Shown here one piece after another: positions 1-7,232 of a stretch of DNA of 49,430 nt. This DNA is from an uncultured Parabacteroides sp. GTDB taxonomy: Bacteria; Bacteroidota; Bacteroidia; Bacteroidales; Tannerellaceae. The stretch's first letter is position 1; each line of letters starts with the position of its first letter. The stretch covers positions 1-49,430 of the forward strand of contig CAJTMR010000001.1 of NCBI GenBank assembly GCA_910577325.1, written 5' to 3'. A program made the position numbers and the translations under genes. The notes below the pieces were generated by a model. That model did not search any database and had not been told where the DNA came from. It worked only from the letters and a program-made list of their open reading frames with translations.

Positions 1-183
1 GTCCAAGCTCCAATGACGTGCCAGACGGAATTCCGCACCGGCATTAAAAGTTGCCGTACCCCAATATGGGATATTGGTCTTGATCCCGACGACCGAACCT
101 TTTTGTCCGGTCAACCTGTCCTGTGCATAAAAAGACAGGGAGATCATTAACAGGAACATCATGACGATAAGCTTTCTCATCAT
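1..183 (-). CDS. DUF3575-type secreted protein, 5' end only
   Basis: This is the first 61 codons of a leftward gene cut by the window edge. The N-terminus is a signal peptide (Met-Met-Arg-Lys, a hydrophobic run, then a cut after Tyr-Ala-Gln). It is followed by a stretch with GIKTNIPYWGTATFNAGAEF, which resembles the first strand of DUF3575 proteins. These small secreted or outer-membrane proteins often open fimbria-like operons in Bacteroidales. Two adjacent ATG codons (181-183 and 178-180) are possible starts. The gene lies downstream of the invertible segment and its recombinase, which fits a phase-variable surface-appendage operon continuing to the left. The family call rests on a short fragment and on context. 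Confidence 0.55.
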   Translation of the reverse strand, partial: MMRKLIVMMFLLMISLSFYAQDRLTGQKGSVVGIKTNIPYWGTATFNAGAEFRLARHWSLD

Positions 184-361
184 ACTCTTTATTATTTTGT
201 TGTAATTATTATTATCCTTACCATGCAAATCAAAGGCCTCAGAGGAAACATGATCCATCTTCGGGCATTTCTTAACAAGAAACGTCAATAAGTATTTGTG
301 GCTCTATGTTCCTTTTTTCATCCATTTTGATTATCGACTTGGCTTGCTTTCGGTTGGTATA

Positions 362-379
362 CTTATTTATGAAATAAGG
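362..379. repeat. Extra direct copy of the recombination-site repeat
   Basis: The 18-nt core CTTATTTATGAAATAAGG also occurs here, in direct orientation to the copy at 396-413 and 34 bp from it. It is a possible alternative left crossover site for the recombinase. It differs from the outer pair only at the flanking bases. Confidence 0.75.
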
Positions 380-394
380 TGAGTTCGAGACAAT

Positions 395-815
395 CCTTAT
401 TTATGAAATAAGGACACATAGCCTATAACAAACTTGTTATCACGATATTGAGTTAAATCCAGTTTGAGCTAAGGAGACATTTCCTTATTTTATAGGCAAA
501 AGTAATATAAAAATGAGAACAAAAGCATTTATCATGAAGGCTTTTTTGGAAAAAATTGTCTTCCCATCTTCCTATTATCTAATTTCTTGCAATCTTTATA
601 CGAATCGGGGCCTTTACTCTGTTTTGAGACATACTTTCTCATTGCCCGCCATTTTTTAACATCCTATAACCATTTACCGGCCTTTTCAATCTGTAAAAAA
701 GAATCTTCAAACGGCAAAATAGAACTTATTCAAACAGGCAAAACATTCCAAAATTGCAGTTCCACCTGCCCTTTGTGACAAAATAAATGCCGCTATCCTT
801 ATTTCATAAATAAGG
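395..815. repeat. Candidate invertible promoter segment bounded by a 19-bp inverted repeat
   Basis: CCTTATTTATGAAATAAGG at 395-413 recurs as its exact reverse complement at 797-815. Each copy is itself nearly palindromic, with only the central ATG/CAT giving orientation, as is usual for recombinase crossover sites. The 383 bp between them hold no convincing gene. The segment sits directly between a tyrosine recombinase (828-1778) and a DUF3575-type gene (from 183 leftwards). The layout matches known phase-variable promoters of Bacteroidales. The repeat is seen directly; inversion is inferred. Confidence 0.78.
497..504 (-). promoter_or_regulatory. Candidate -7 box inside the invertible segment
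   Basis: On the minus strand this reads TACTTTTG, a match to the Bacteroidetes TAnnTTTG -7 consensus, pointing at the DUF3575-type gene. A TTTG lies upstream (520-523), but the spacer is about 15 nt rather than 19-21, so the match is imperfect. As sequenced, the segment would be in the orientation that reads into the leftward gene. Inversion would turn the promoter towards the 3' end of the recombinase gene. Confidence 0.4.
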
Positions 816-827
816 TCAAATTCCGGC

Positions 828-1778
828 CTATCCTCCGCTAAACAGACAATTGATAGAACCTGAAATTATCCGGTTGGCCTTAGTCAATTCCGATACATCC
901 AACTCGCTTAGATAATACCGTGTCGTCTTTTCCGAACTGTGTCCCAATCCTTGGCTGATAACAGCGACGGAAACACCGGATTGCAATGCCGCAGATGCCC
1001 AACTATGGCGGATCACGTATGAAGTAAAATGTACGGGGATGCAAAGTTTGTCACCGATCTCCTTCAATTCCTTGTTATGCAAAGCCAGGCAGTGCTTATA
1101 CTGCGAGTGGGTAGGCGAACCGGACGGAAGGATGGGAAAAAGGAACTCCCTTTCCCCATCCGCGGGGGCATACTTACGAATAAGCTGCCACATGCCGGTA
1201 GTGATTTCCATACGGATTTGAGCACCTGTCTTACGGCGATTATATACCAACTCACCATTCCGGATGTTGCCTGCCGTCAAATAAGCCATATCGACAAACG
1301 GCATCCCGCAAGCTAAAAAACTGAACAGGCACAGGTCGACTGCCAATTCTTGACTGTGGGAACCGTCTGTCTTGAAACTTGTCAACTTCCGGATAAGCGT
1401 AACCGGCACGGCACGCTTGACGGTAGATTCGCGTTTGAGTTTCAGCCCTTGGAAAGGATGTTCTTTGGGACGCAGCAGACCGTCATAGCAAGCGGCGTTG
1501 TAGATGGCGCGCAGGCTGCTTTGGTAAGAGTTGATCGTATTCATGGCCAACCCCTTACATTGCAAATAAGCGGCAAAATCGGAAATCTGGGTCCGGTTCA
1601 GCTCTTCCATACAAAACCCGGCATTTCCCGTAAATTTCAAAAAATGATTGACGGCGACCTGATAAAGTTCCGCCGTACTGACCTTGTTCAGCTTCTTCTT
1701 TAGTTCAATACGCGTATGGGCGTAGTCGAGAAGCGATAATAAATGAGACGTTTTCTTTCGTACCATAATCTGTATCAT
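828..1778 (-). CDS. Tyrosine recombinase, probable DNA invertase
   Basis: A 316-aa site-specific recombinase with an N-terminal SAM-like core-binding domain (about 15-110) and a C-terminal catalytic domain. Visible active-site positions are Lys183 (RRKTG), Arg257-His258 (SYVIRHSW), His280 (GLGHSS) and the nucleophile Tyr289 (TTRYYL). The usual first catalytic Arg falls in ACGMPFVDMAYL and is replaced by Pro/Cys. IntDOT-type Bacteroides integrases also lack this Arg. The Tyr-x-x-Arg in place of His-x-x-Arg is also common in that group. Met5 (ATG 1764-1766) is an equally plausible start. The gene has no other mobile-element genes beside it and abuts the 19-bp inverted repeats, so a local invertase is more likely than an element integrase. 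Confidence 0.88.
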   Translation of the reverse strand: MIQIMVRKKTSHLLSLLDYAHTRIELKKKLNKVSTAELYQVAVNHFLKFTGNAGFCMEELNRTQISDFAAYLQCKGLAMNTINSYQSSLRAIYNAACYDGLLRPKEHPFQGLKLKRESTVKRAVPVTLIRKLTSFKTDGSHSQELAVDLCLFSFLACGMPFVDMAYLTAGNIRNGELVYNRRKTGAQIRMEITTGMWQLIRKYAPADGEREFLFPILPSGSPTHSQYKHCLALHNKELKEIGDKLCIPVHFTSYVIRHSWASAALQSGVSVAVISQGLGHSSEKTTRYYLSELDVSELTKANRIISGSINCLFSGG

Positions 1779-1839
1779 ATAAAATAATTGTCAAAATAAA
1801 CAATATACAAATATCCGCCTATCTTCCTTACTTGAGCGA

Positions 1840-2057
1840 CAGGGCAACCACACCAAAAATTGCTATCCGGAAGCACTTCTTTTCTTTCATGAAAATTTCG
1901 CAAACCAACCATAAAAGTACCTCCAACACGGCGGATAAACATCCTGGTAGACCCGTAAGGGCTTTGCGCAGACCCGGGTCTGCACCTCTCCCGCACCCGG
2001 GTCTCCGTGGTGGGTACGCCCGGGTCTCAAGCAACTTTAAAAGCTGTTTTTGCAAAA
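1840..2057. repeat. Dispersed repeat, copy A (uninterrupted)
   Basis: About 218 bp that recurs at 27339-27757 in the same orientation with high identity. It starts at CAGGGCAACC and ends near AGCTGTTTTTGCAAAA. The right half is GC-rich and carries three copies of CCCGGGTCT, the first inside the palindrome AGACCCGGGTCT. The copy lies just upstream of the rpoN promoter. In copy B the sequence is split after CAAACCAAC by 199 bp. No transposase is associated. I do not recognise the family. Confidence 0.8.
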
Positions 2058-2121
2058 TCTTTATGGAGATGATTTTAGAACTATTATATTTAGAATGTCG
2101 AGGTCATTCCATGTAAAAAGT

Positions 2122-2129
2122 TATATTTG
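2122..2129 (+). promoter_or_regulatory. -7 box of the rpoN promoter
   Basis: TATATTTG is an exact TAnnTTTG match, 58 bp before the rpoN ATG. No clear TTTG is visible at -33. Transcription would begin at about 2136, which excludes an upstream in-frame TTG at 2143 as a likely start because almost no leader would remain. Confidence 0.6.
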
Positions 2130-2187
2130 CATATTCTAAACATTGGACAATCCCGATGTGATTGTCCTTTCATTATTGAATTTGATT

Positions 2188-3657
2188 ATGTTGAAACAAC
2201 AGTTACAGCAAAAGTTGCAGCAAAAACTTTCTCCGCAGCAGATTCAGTTGATCCGGCTTCTGGAACTCCCCGCCATTGAGCTGGAAGAGCGCGTGAAGCA
2301 TGAACTGGAAGACAACCCTGCCCTGGAAGAAGGAAAGGATTTTGCAGATGACTTTGAACGTACTGACGAAGGTGACGGGGAGTTGGCGTCCAACGAGATG
2401 GAGGGAGGAAGCGAAACTGATACCGACCTTTCACTCGGAGACTATATGAATGAAGATGACATACCCGATTACAAACTTCGCGAGCTGAGCGAACGAGCGG
2501 AGAAAAAAGAGGATGTCCCTTTCTCGGTCAGCGAATCCCTGAACGAATATCTGCTCCAACAACTCGGATTGCGGGATTTGCAGGAAAAGCAAGTAAAGAT
2601 CGCCGAATATATCATCGGGAACATAGACGATGACGGTTATTTGCGCCGGGACCTGTCAGCCATTGCCGATGACCTAATATTTCAGGCGGGACAGGATGTA
2701 ACGGAAAAAGAAATAGAGGAAGTCCTTACCATCATACAGGATTTTGACCCGGCAGGAGTCGGCGCCCGTAATCTCCAAGAATGCCTGCTGCTCCAGTTGG
2801 TCCGCCGGGAAAAAACACCCGGAACAATGTTGGCGACTCGGATGTTGACCGATTTTTTCGAAGAGTTCACGCGCAAGCACTATGACAAGATCATGAGAGG
2901 ACTGGATATCGACGAAGCCGCCCTGAAAAAGGCCATACGTGAAATAACGACCCTCGATCCCAAGCCTTGCGTCAGTTGGGGAAGTTCCATGGAGACGGTT
3001 TTGAGTCAGATCATCCCCGATTTTGTGGTGGAAGCAGTGGGCGGCGAACTGATCCTGAACATGAACAACCGGGGTATTCCCGATATGCGCATCAACCGTG
3101 AATACGTGGAGATGTTTCAGGATTATGCGGGCAACAAAACAAACCAGACAGCCCAGATGAAGGAAGCCGTCCAATTTGTGAAACAAAAACTCGATTCCGC
3201 CCAGTGGTTCATCGATGCCATCAAGCAACGCCAAGAAACCTTGCAGCGGACAATGGAAACGATCATCCTTTTGCAACGCGATTTCTTCTTCACGGGTGAT
3301 GAAGCGACCTTGCGCCCCATGATCCTCAAAGATGTGGCGGAACGTGCCGGATATGACATCTCAACGATCTCACGTGTGAGCAACAGCAAATACGTGCAGA
3401 CAAATTTCGGTATCTACCCGCTCAAATACTTCTTCTCCGAATCGATGCAAACCGACAGCGGCGAAGAAATTTCCACTCGTGAAGTGAAAAAGATCATGAA
3501 GGAACATATCGACAGCGAAGACAAGCGCAAACCGCTTACTGACGAAGAGTTAGCCTCGATCCTGAAAGAGAAAGGCTATGTCATCGCCCGCCGCACGATA
3601 GCCAAATATCGCGAACAATTGGGTATTCCGGTTGCACGGCTCAGAAAAGAAATATAA
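2188..3657 (+). CDS. rpoN: RNA polymerase sigma-54 factor
   Basis: A 489-aa sigma-54. Region I is the Gln/Leu-rich N-terminus (LQQKLSPQQIQLIRLLELPA), which contacts bacterial enhancer-binding ATPases. An acidic region II follows, then the core-binding domain. The C-terminal helix-turn-helix ends with the RpoN box ARRTIAKYRE at about residues 467-476, which recognises the -24 element. The ATG at 2188 is chosen because the protein family begins with this Gln-rich motif. The gene starts a rightward run with the PAP2-like gene, gcvH and purE. No enhancer-binding protein is encoded in the window. Confidence 0.97.
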   Translation: MLKQQLQQKLQQKLSPQQIQLIRLLELPAIELEERVKHELEDNPALEEGKDFADDFERTDEGDGELASNEMEGGSETDTDLSLGDYMNEDDIPDYKLRELSERAEKKEDVPFSVSESLNEYLLQQLGLRDLQEKQVKIAEYIIGNIDDDGYLRRDLSAIADDLIFQAGQDVTEKEIEEVLTIIQDFDPAGVGARNLQECLLLQLVRREKTPGTMLATRMLTDFFEEFTRKHYDKIMRGLDIDEAALKKAIREITTLDPKPCVSWGSSMETVLSQIIPDFVVEAVGGELILNMNNRGIPDMRINREYVEMFQDYAGNKTNQTAQMKEAVQFVKQKLDSAQWFIDAIKQRQETLQRTMETIILLQRDFFFTGDEATLRPMILKDVAERAGYDISTISRVSNSKYVQTNFGIYPLKYFFSESMQTDSGEEISTREVKKIMKEHIDSEDKRKPLTDEELASILKEKGYVIARRTIAKYREQLGIPVARLRKEI

Positions 3658-3669
3658 ATTTGAAGCGTT

Positions 3670-4290
3670 ATGAGGTTATTTTCAAATATCATATCGGGCA
3701 TGTTCCATCCGTTGCTAATGGTGACATATGGAGTCGTGCTGGCTCTTACCTTCACGTATCTGGTAATCTATCCACCGGCAATGAAACTGTTGCTTGCAGG
3801 CGGGACATTCCTGTCGACAACAGTTATCCCCGGAGCGTTCATCTTCATGATGGTAAAAAACGGGGCGGCAGCCGATATGGAGTTGTCAGACCGGCGTGAA
3901 CGCGTAGTCCCGTACCTGATCTTTATCACGTCGGTTATGGCCTGCGCATTCTATATGTATAAAATGATGTTGCCGTTCTGGTTCATCTCCTTGCTACTGG
4001 GAGCCTGCGTAGCATTAATCCTAGCACTGCTGATCAATTTTTTCTGGAAGATCAGTGCCCATTCAATCGGGATAGGCGGGTTGTTAGGTGGCATTATGGG
4101 TGTAGCACGGATTCACCTGATAAACCCCTACTGGGCCTTTATCATCGCAATCATAATAGCGGGACTGGTCGGTACTTCGCGTATCTATCTGAAAAGGCAT
4201 ACTCCCATGCAGGTATATGCCGGTTTTTGTCTCGGATTTATATGTACTTTTATAGCCTCATTCTTAAGTTATATCTATTTATTCATCTAA
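3670..4290 (+). CDS. PAP2-superfamily-like membrane protein
   Basis: A 206-aa integral membrane protein with about six hydrophobic segments. The C-terminal half retains PAP2 phosphatase-like motifs: SAHS (motif 2-like), RIYLKRHTPMQVYAG (motif 3-like, with Arg and His), and an upstream DRRERVVPYL that could stand for the Lys/Arg...Arg-Pro motif. It is shorter than typical PAP2 enzymes, so activity on lipid phosphates is uncertain. It begins 12 bp after rpoN and ends 16 bp before gcvH, so it is probably co-transcribed with them. Confidence 0.75.
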   Translation: MRLFSNIISGMFHPLLMVTYGVVLALTFTYLVIYPPAMKLLLAGGTFLSTTVIPGAFIFMMVKNGAAADMELSDRRERVVPYLIFITSVMACAFYMYKMMLPFWFISLLLGACVALILALLINFFWKISAHSIGIGGLLGGIMGVARIHLINPYWAFIIAIIIAGLVGTSRIYLKRHTPMQVYAGFCLGFICTFIASFLSYIYLFI

Positions 4291-4306
4291 TAAAAACACT
4301 AAAATT

Positions 4307-4687
4307 ATGAATTTTCCTGCAGATTTAAAGTACACAAAGGATCATGAATGGATCCGTGTAGACGGTGATGTAGCCTATGTCGGTATTACTGATTACGCTC
4401 AGGGGGAACTGGGTGAAATCGTTTTTGTCGACATCACGACAGAAGGTGAGACAGTAGCGAAAGAAGAAGTCTTCGGCACGATCGAAGCCGTGAAAACTGT
4501 TTCCGACCTCTTTATGCCCGTAGGTGGCGAAGTGCTCGAAGTGAATACGGAACTGGAAGACCAGCCCGAACTGGTCAACGAAGACGCCTATGGCAAAGGA
4601 TGGATCATCAAGGTTGCCATTTCCGACCTTTCCGAACTGGACGGACTGATGTCTGCCGCCGAATATGAACAAATGATTGCGAAATGA
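4307..4687 (+). CDS. gcvH: Glycine cleavage system H protein
   Basis: A 126-aa lipoyl carrier that shuttles the aminomethyl group between the P and T proteins of the glycine cleavage complex in the cytoplasm. The lipoylation site is Lys63 in FGTIEAVKTVSDL, in the expected hairpin. The length is normal for the family. The stop overlaps the purE start (ATGA), which shows translational coupling. P and T protein genes are not in the window. Confidence 0.97.
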   Translation: MNFPADLKYTKDHEWIRVDGDVAYVGITDYAQGELGEIVFVDITTEGETVAKEEVFGTIEAVKTVSDLFMPVGGEVLEVNTELEDQPELVNEDAYGKGWIIKVAISDLSELDGLMSAAEYEQMIAK

Positions 4688-5190
4688 CACCTATAGTAAG
4701 TATCATCATGGGCAGTACTTCGGATCTGCCCGTAATGGAAAAAGCAGCCAAGCTGCTCGACGAGATGGAGATCCCGTTCGAAATGCATGCCTTGTCCGCC
4801 CATCGTACGCCTGCCGAGGTGGAAGCATTTGCCAAAGGAGCCAAAGGACGTGGTATCAAAGTGATCATTGCGGCAGCAGGCATGGCCGCCCATCTGTGTG
4901 GCGTGATTGCCTCCATGACGACAGTCCCCGTGATCGGCGTGCCTATCAATTCGACACTCGACGGTATGGATGCTTTGCTGGCCATCGTACAGATGCCTCC
5001 GGGAATTCCGGTTGCCACTGTCGGCATCAACGGTGCTCTGAACGCCGGTATCCTGGCAGTCCAAATGCTTGCCGTCGGCGACGAACAACTTCAGGATAAG
5101 CTTGCCGCCTATAAGGAAGACCTTAAAAAGAAAATCGTGAAAGCGAACGAAGATCTGGCTAAGGTTTCTTTCAAATACAAAACAAACTGA
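4684..5190 (+). CDS. purE: N5-carboxyaminoimidazole ribonucleotide mutase
   Basis: A 168-aa class I PurE that converts N5-CAIR to CAIR in purine biosynthesis. Diagnostic segments are GSTSDLPVMEKA at the N-terminus, SAHRTP with the catalytic His, AAAGMAAHLCGV, and PINSTLDGMDALLAIVQMP. It overlaps gcvH by 4 bp. The order gcvH-purE-ispG is, from memory, conserved in Bacteroidales. Confidence 0.97.
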   Translation: MTPIVSIIMGSTSDLPVMEKAAKLLDEMEIPFEMHALSAHRTPAEVEAFAKGAKGRGIKVIIAAAGMAAHLCGVIASMTTVPVIGVPINSTLDGMDALLAIVQMPPGIPVATVGINGALNAGILAVQMLAVGDEQLQDKLAAYKEDLKKKIVKANEDLAKVSFKYKTN

Positions 5191-5192
5191 CC

Positions 5193-5283
5193 AATTGAAA
5201 ATTGAAAATTGAAAATTGAAAATGGGTAGATTCCGTTTCTGCCTGTTTTTTAATTTTTAATTTTCAATTTTCCATTTTCAATT
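5193..5283. repeat. ATTGAAA tandem repeat with an inverted AT-rich arm
   Basis: Four tandem ATTGAAA units (5194-5221) are followed, after about 26 bp, by an AT-rich arm (about 5248-5283) that is largely their reverse complement (TTTTCAATTTT units). Together they could form a long imperfect hairpin in the purE-ispG gap. The copy number may vary by slippage. Confidence 0.7.
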
Positions 5284-5289
5284 ATAAAG

Positions 5290-7131
5290 ATGGAAGATTT
5301 TTTTAACTATCGCCGCCGTAAGTCGTCTGTTGTCAACATAGGCAATACTCCGTTAGGGGGCGATAATCCGATTCGCATCCAGTCAATGGCAAACGTTTCC
5401 ACGATGGATACCGACGCGGCCGTCCACCAGGCGATCCAGATAATCGAGGCGGGTGCCGAATATGTACGTTTCACCGCCCAGGGAGAACGTGAAGCCCGCA
5501 ATTTGGGCGTAATCCGCAAACAACTTGGCGAAGGCGGATATACGACTCCGTTAGTCGCCGATATCCATTTCAACCCGCGTGCGGCCGATGCCGCTGCCGA
5601 AGAGGTGGAAAAAGTGCGCATCAACCCCGGAAATTATGTGGACAAGGTAAAGACATTCGACCTGCTGGAATATACCGACGAAGAATATGCCGCAGAGTTA
5701 CAGAAGATACGCGACCGCTTCATACCATTCCTTAACATCTGCAAAGCACACGGAACCGCCATCCGTATTGGCGTAAACCACGGTTCGCTGTCCGACCGAA
5801 TTATGAGCCGGTACGGCGACACTCCGGAAGGCATGGTTGCCTCCTGCATGGAATTCCTGCGTATTTGCCGGGATGAGAATTTTCCCGACGTCGTAATTTC
5901 CATTAAAGCCTCGAACACGGTTGTAATGGTGAAAACCGTCCGTCTGTTAGTCCGGACGATGGAAGCTGAAGATATGCATTACCCGTTGCATCTTGGTGTG
6001 ACGGAAGCCGGCGATGGCGAAGACGGACGCATCAAAAGTGCTGTCGGAATCGGAGCCTTATTGTCCGATGGCATAGGTGACACGATCCGCGTCTCTTTGA
6101 GCGAAGACCCGGAAGCTGAAATTCCGGTTGCCCGTAAGCTGGTCGATTACATACTCGAACGCGAAGGACACGAGCCGGTTGAGGCCACACCTGCTCCGGG
6201 ATATGATCCGGTAACCGTCGAACGTCGCCACAGCCGGGTGACAGAAGGAATCGGGGGTAACTTCCCGCCGGTCGTTATATCCGACCGCAGTAACGGTGAT
6301 TTCGAATTTGATTATGCTTCTTTGCCGGACTACATATATATCGGCAAGGAAGATCCTGACAATCTGCCGGACAACTTCCGTCTTTTGGTAGACGCCCATT
6401 TCTGGAAAGAACGTCCGAATGCCTATCCATTCTTTATCGCATCGGAAATAGACGAGTTAAAAGACTATTCCGCTTCCTTGAAATTTATCCGCCTCACCTA
6501 CCGGGATCTGACCGACCGCGTGATCGAAGTGCTGAAGCAGGATAAGTCCGTAATTGTCATCCTGAGCACGCATCACCGGAACGGTATCGCTGCTGAACGT
6601 GCCGCCATGCATCGCTTGCTGGCAGCCGGTTGTGATGTGCCGGTCGTCCTGCACCGCGATTACAGGGAGACGGATATTGAAACGTTGCAACTGAAAGCGG
6701 CCGCCGACTTCGGAACTTTGCTGTTAGATGGTTTCGGCGACGGGATCATGCTGCACAACGAAGGGTGCGAAACGATGGTAACGGACAGTTGCATGTTCGG
6801 TATCCTGCAAGCGACCCGTACTCGCATCAGCAAGACGGAATATATCTCCTGCCCAAGTTGCGGACGTACTTTATATGACTTGCAAACGACAATCGCCCGT
6901 ATCAAGGAAGCCACTTCGCATCTGAAAGGCCTAAAGATCGGTATCATGGGTTGTATCGTGAACGGCCCCGGCGAAATGGCGGATGCTGATTATGGCTATG
7001 TCGGCGCCGGAAAGAACCGGATCAGCCTATATAAAGGTAAAGAATGCGTTCTGAAAAACATCCCCGAAGAAGAAGCTGTAGAACGATTAGTCCAGTTGAT
7101 AAAGGAAAATGGGGATTGGACGGATCTTTAA
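5290..7131 (+). CDS. ispG: 4-hydroxy-3-methylbut-2-enyl diphosphate synthase
   Basis: A 613-aa iron-sulfur enzyme of the methylerythritol phosphate pathway that converts MEcPP to HMBPP. The N-terminal TIM barrel (RRRKSSVVNIGNTPLGG, PLVADIHFNP) is joined to the C-terminal [4Fe-4S] domain with CPSCGRTLYDL and MGCIVNGPGEMADADYG, by a large insert (about 280-480). This long form is typical of Bacteroidetes, Chlamydiae and plastids, whereas most bacterial forms have 350-400 aa. It ends at a hairpin terminator shared with the convergent gene at 7233. Confidence 0.97.
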   Translation: MEDFFNYRRRKSSVVNIGNTPLGGDNPIRIQSMANVSTMDTDAAVHQAIQIIEAGAEYVRFTAQGEREARNLGVIRKQLGEGGYTTPLVADIHFNPRAADAAAEEVEKVRINPGNYVDKVKTFDLLEYTDEEYAAELQKIRDRFIPFLNICKAHGTAIRIGVNHGSLSDRIMSRYGDTPEGMVASCMEFLRICRDENFPDVVISIKASNTVVMVKTVRLLVRTMEAEDMHYPLHLGVTEAGDGEDGRIKSAVGIGALLSDGIGDTIRVSLSEDPEAEIPVARKLVDYILEREGHEPVEATPAPGYDPVTVERRHSRVTEGIGGNFPPVVISDRSNGDFEFDYASLPDYIYIGKEDPDNLPDNFRLLVDAHFWKERPNAYPFFIASEIDELKDYSASLKFIRLTYRDLTDRVIEVLKQDKSVIVILSTHHRNGIAAERAAMHRLLAAGCDVPVVLHRDYRETDIETLQLKAAADFGTLLLDGFGDGIMLHNEGCETMVTDSCMFGILQATRTRISKTEYISCPSCGRTLYDLQTTIARIKEATSHLKGLKIGIMGCIVNGPGEMADADYGYVGAGKNRISLYKGKECVLKNIPEEEAVERLVQLIKENGDWTDL

Positions 7132-7144
7132 ATATAATTGAAAA

Positions 7145-7200
7145 GGAGTGTGTCAGATACAAATTGCATTGAAATCAATATGTCCGTATCTTACACACCC
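7145..7200. terminator. Bidirectional terminator between ispG and the GH110-like gene
   Basis: Inverted arms at 7146-7160 (GTGTGTCAGATAC core) and 7186-7200 (GTATCTTACACAC core), with one mismatch, form a stem between two convergent genes. The loop is about 25 nt. Confidence 0.6.
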
Positions 7201-7232
7201 CTTAATCCCTTTTAATCTTGCCTATACGCTTT

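Noticed and set aside
587..778. Rightward 63-codon frame inside the invertible segment
   Set aside because: No ribosome site, no recognisable sequence, and it would be flipped with the segment; treated as non-coding.
1775..2116. Frames on both strands through the dispersed repeat
   Set aside because: Residue patterns shared with the other copy arise from the DNA repeat; no start context or promoter.
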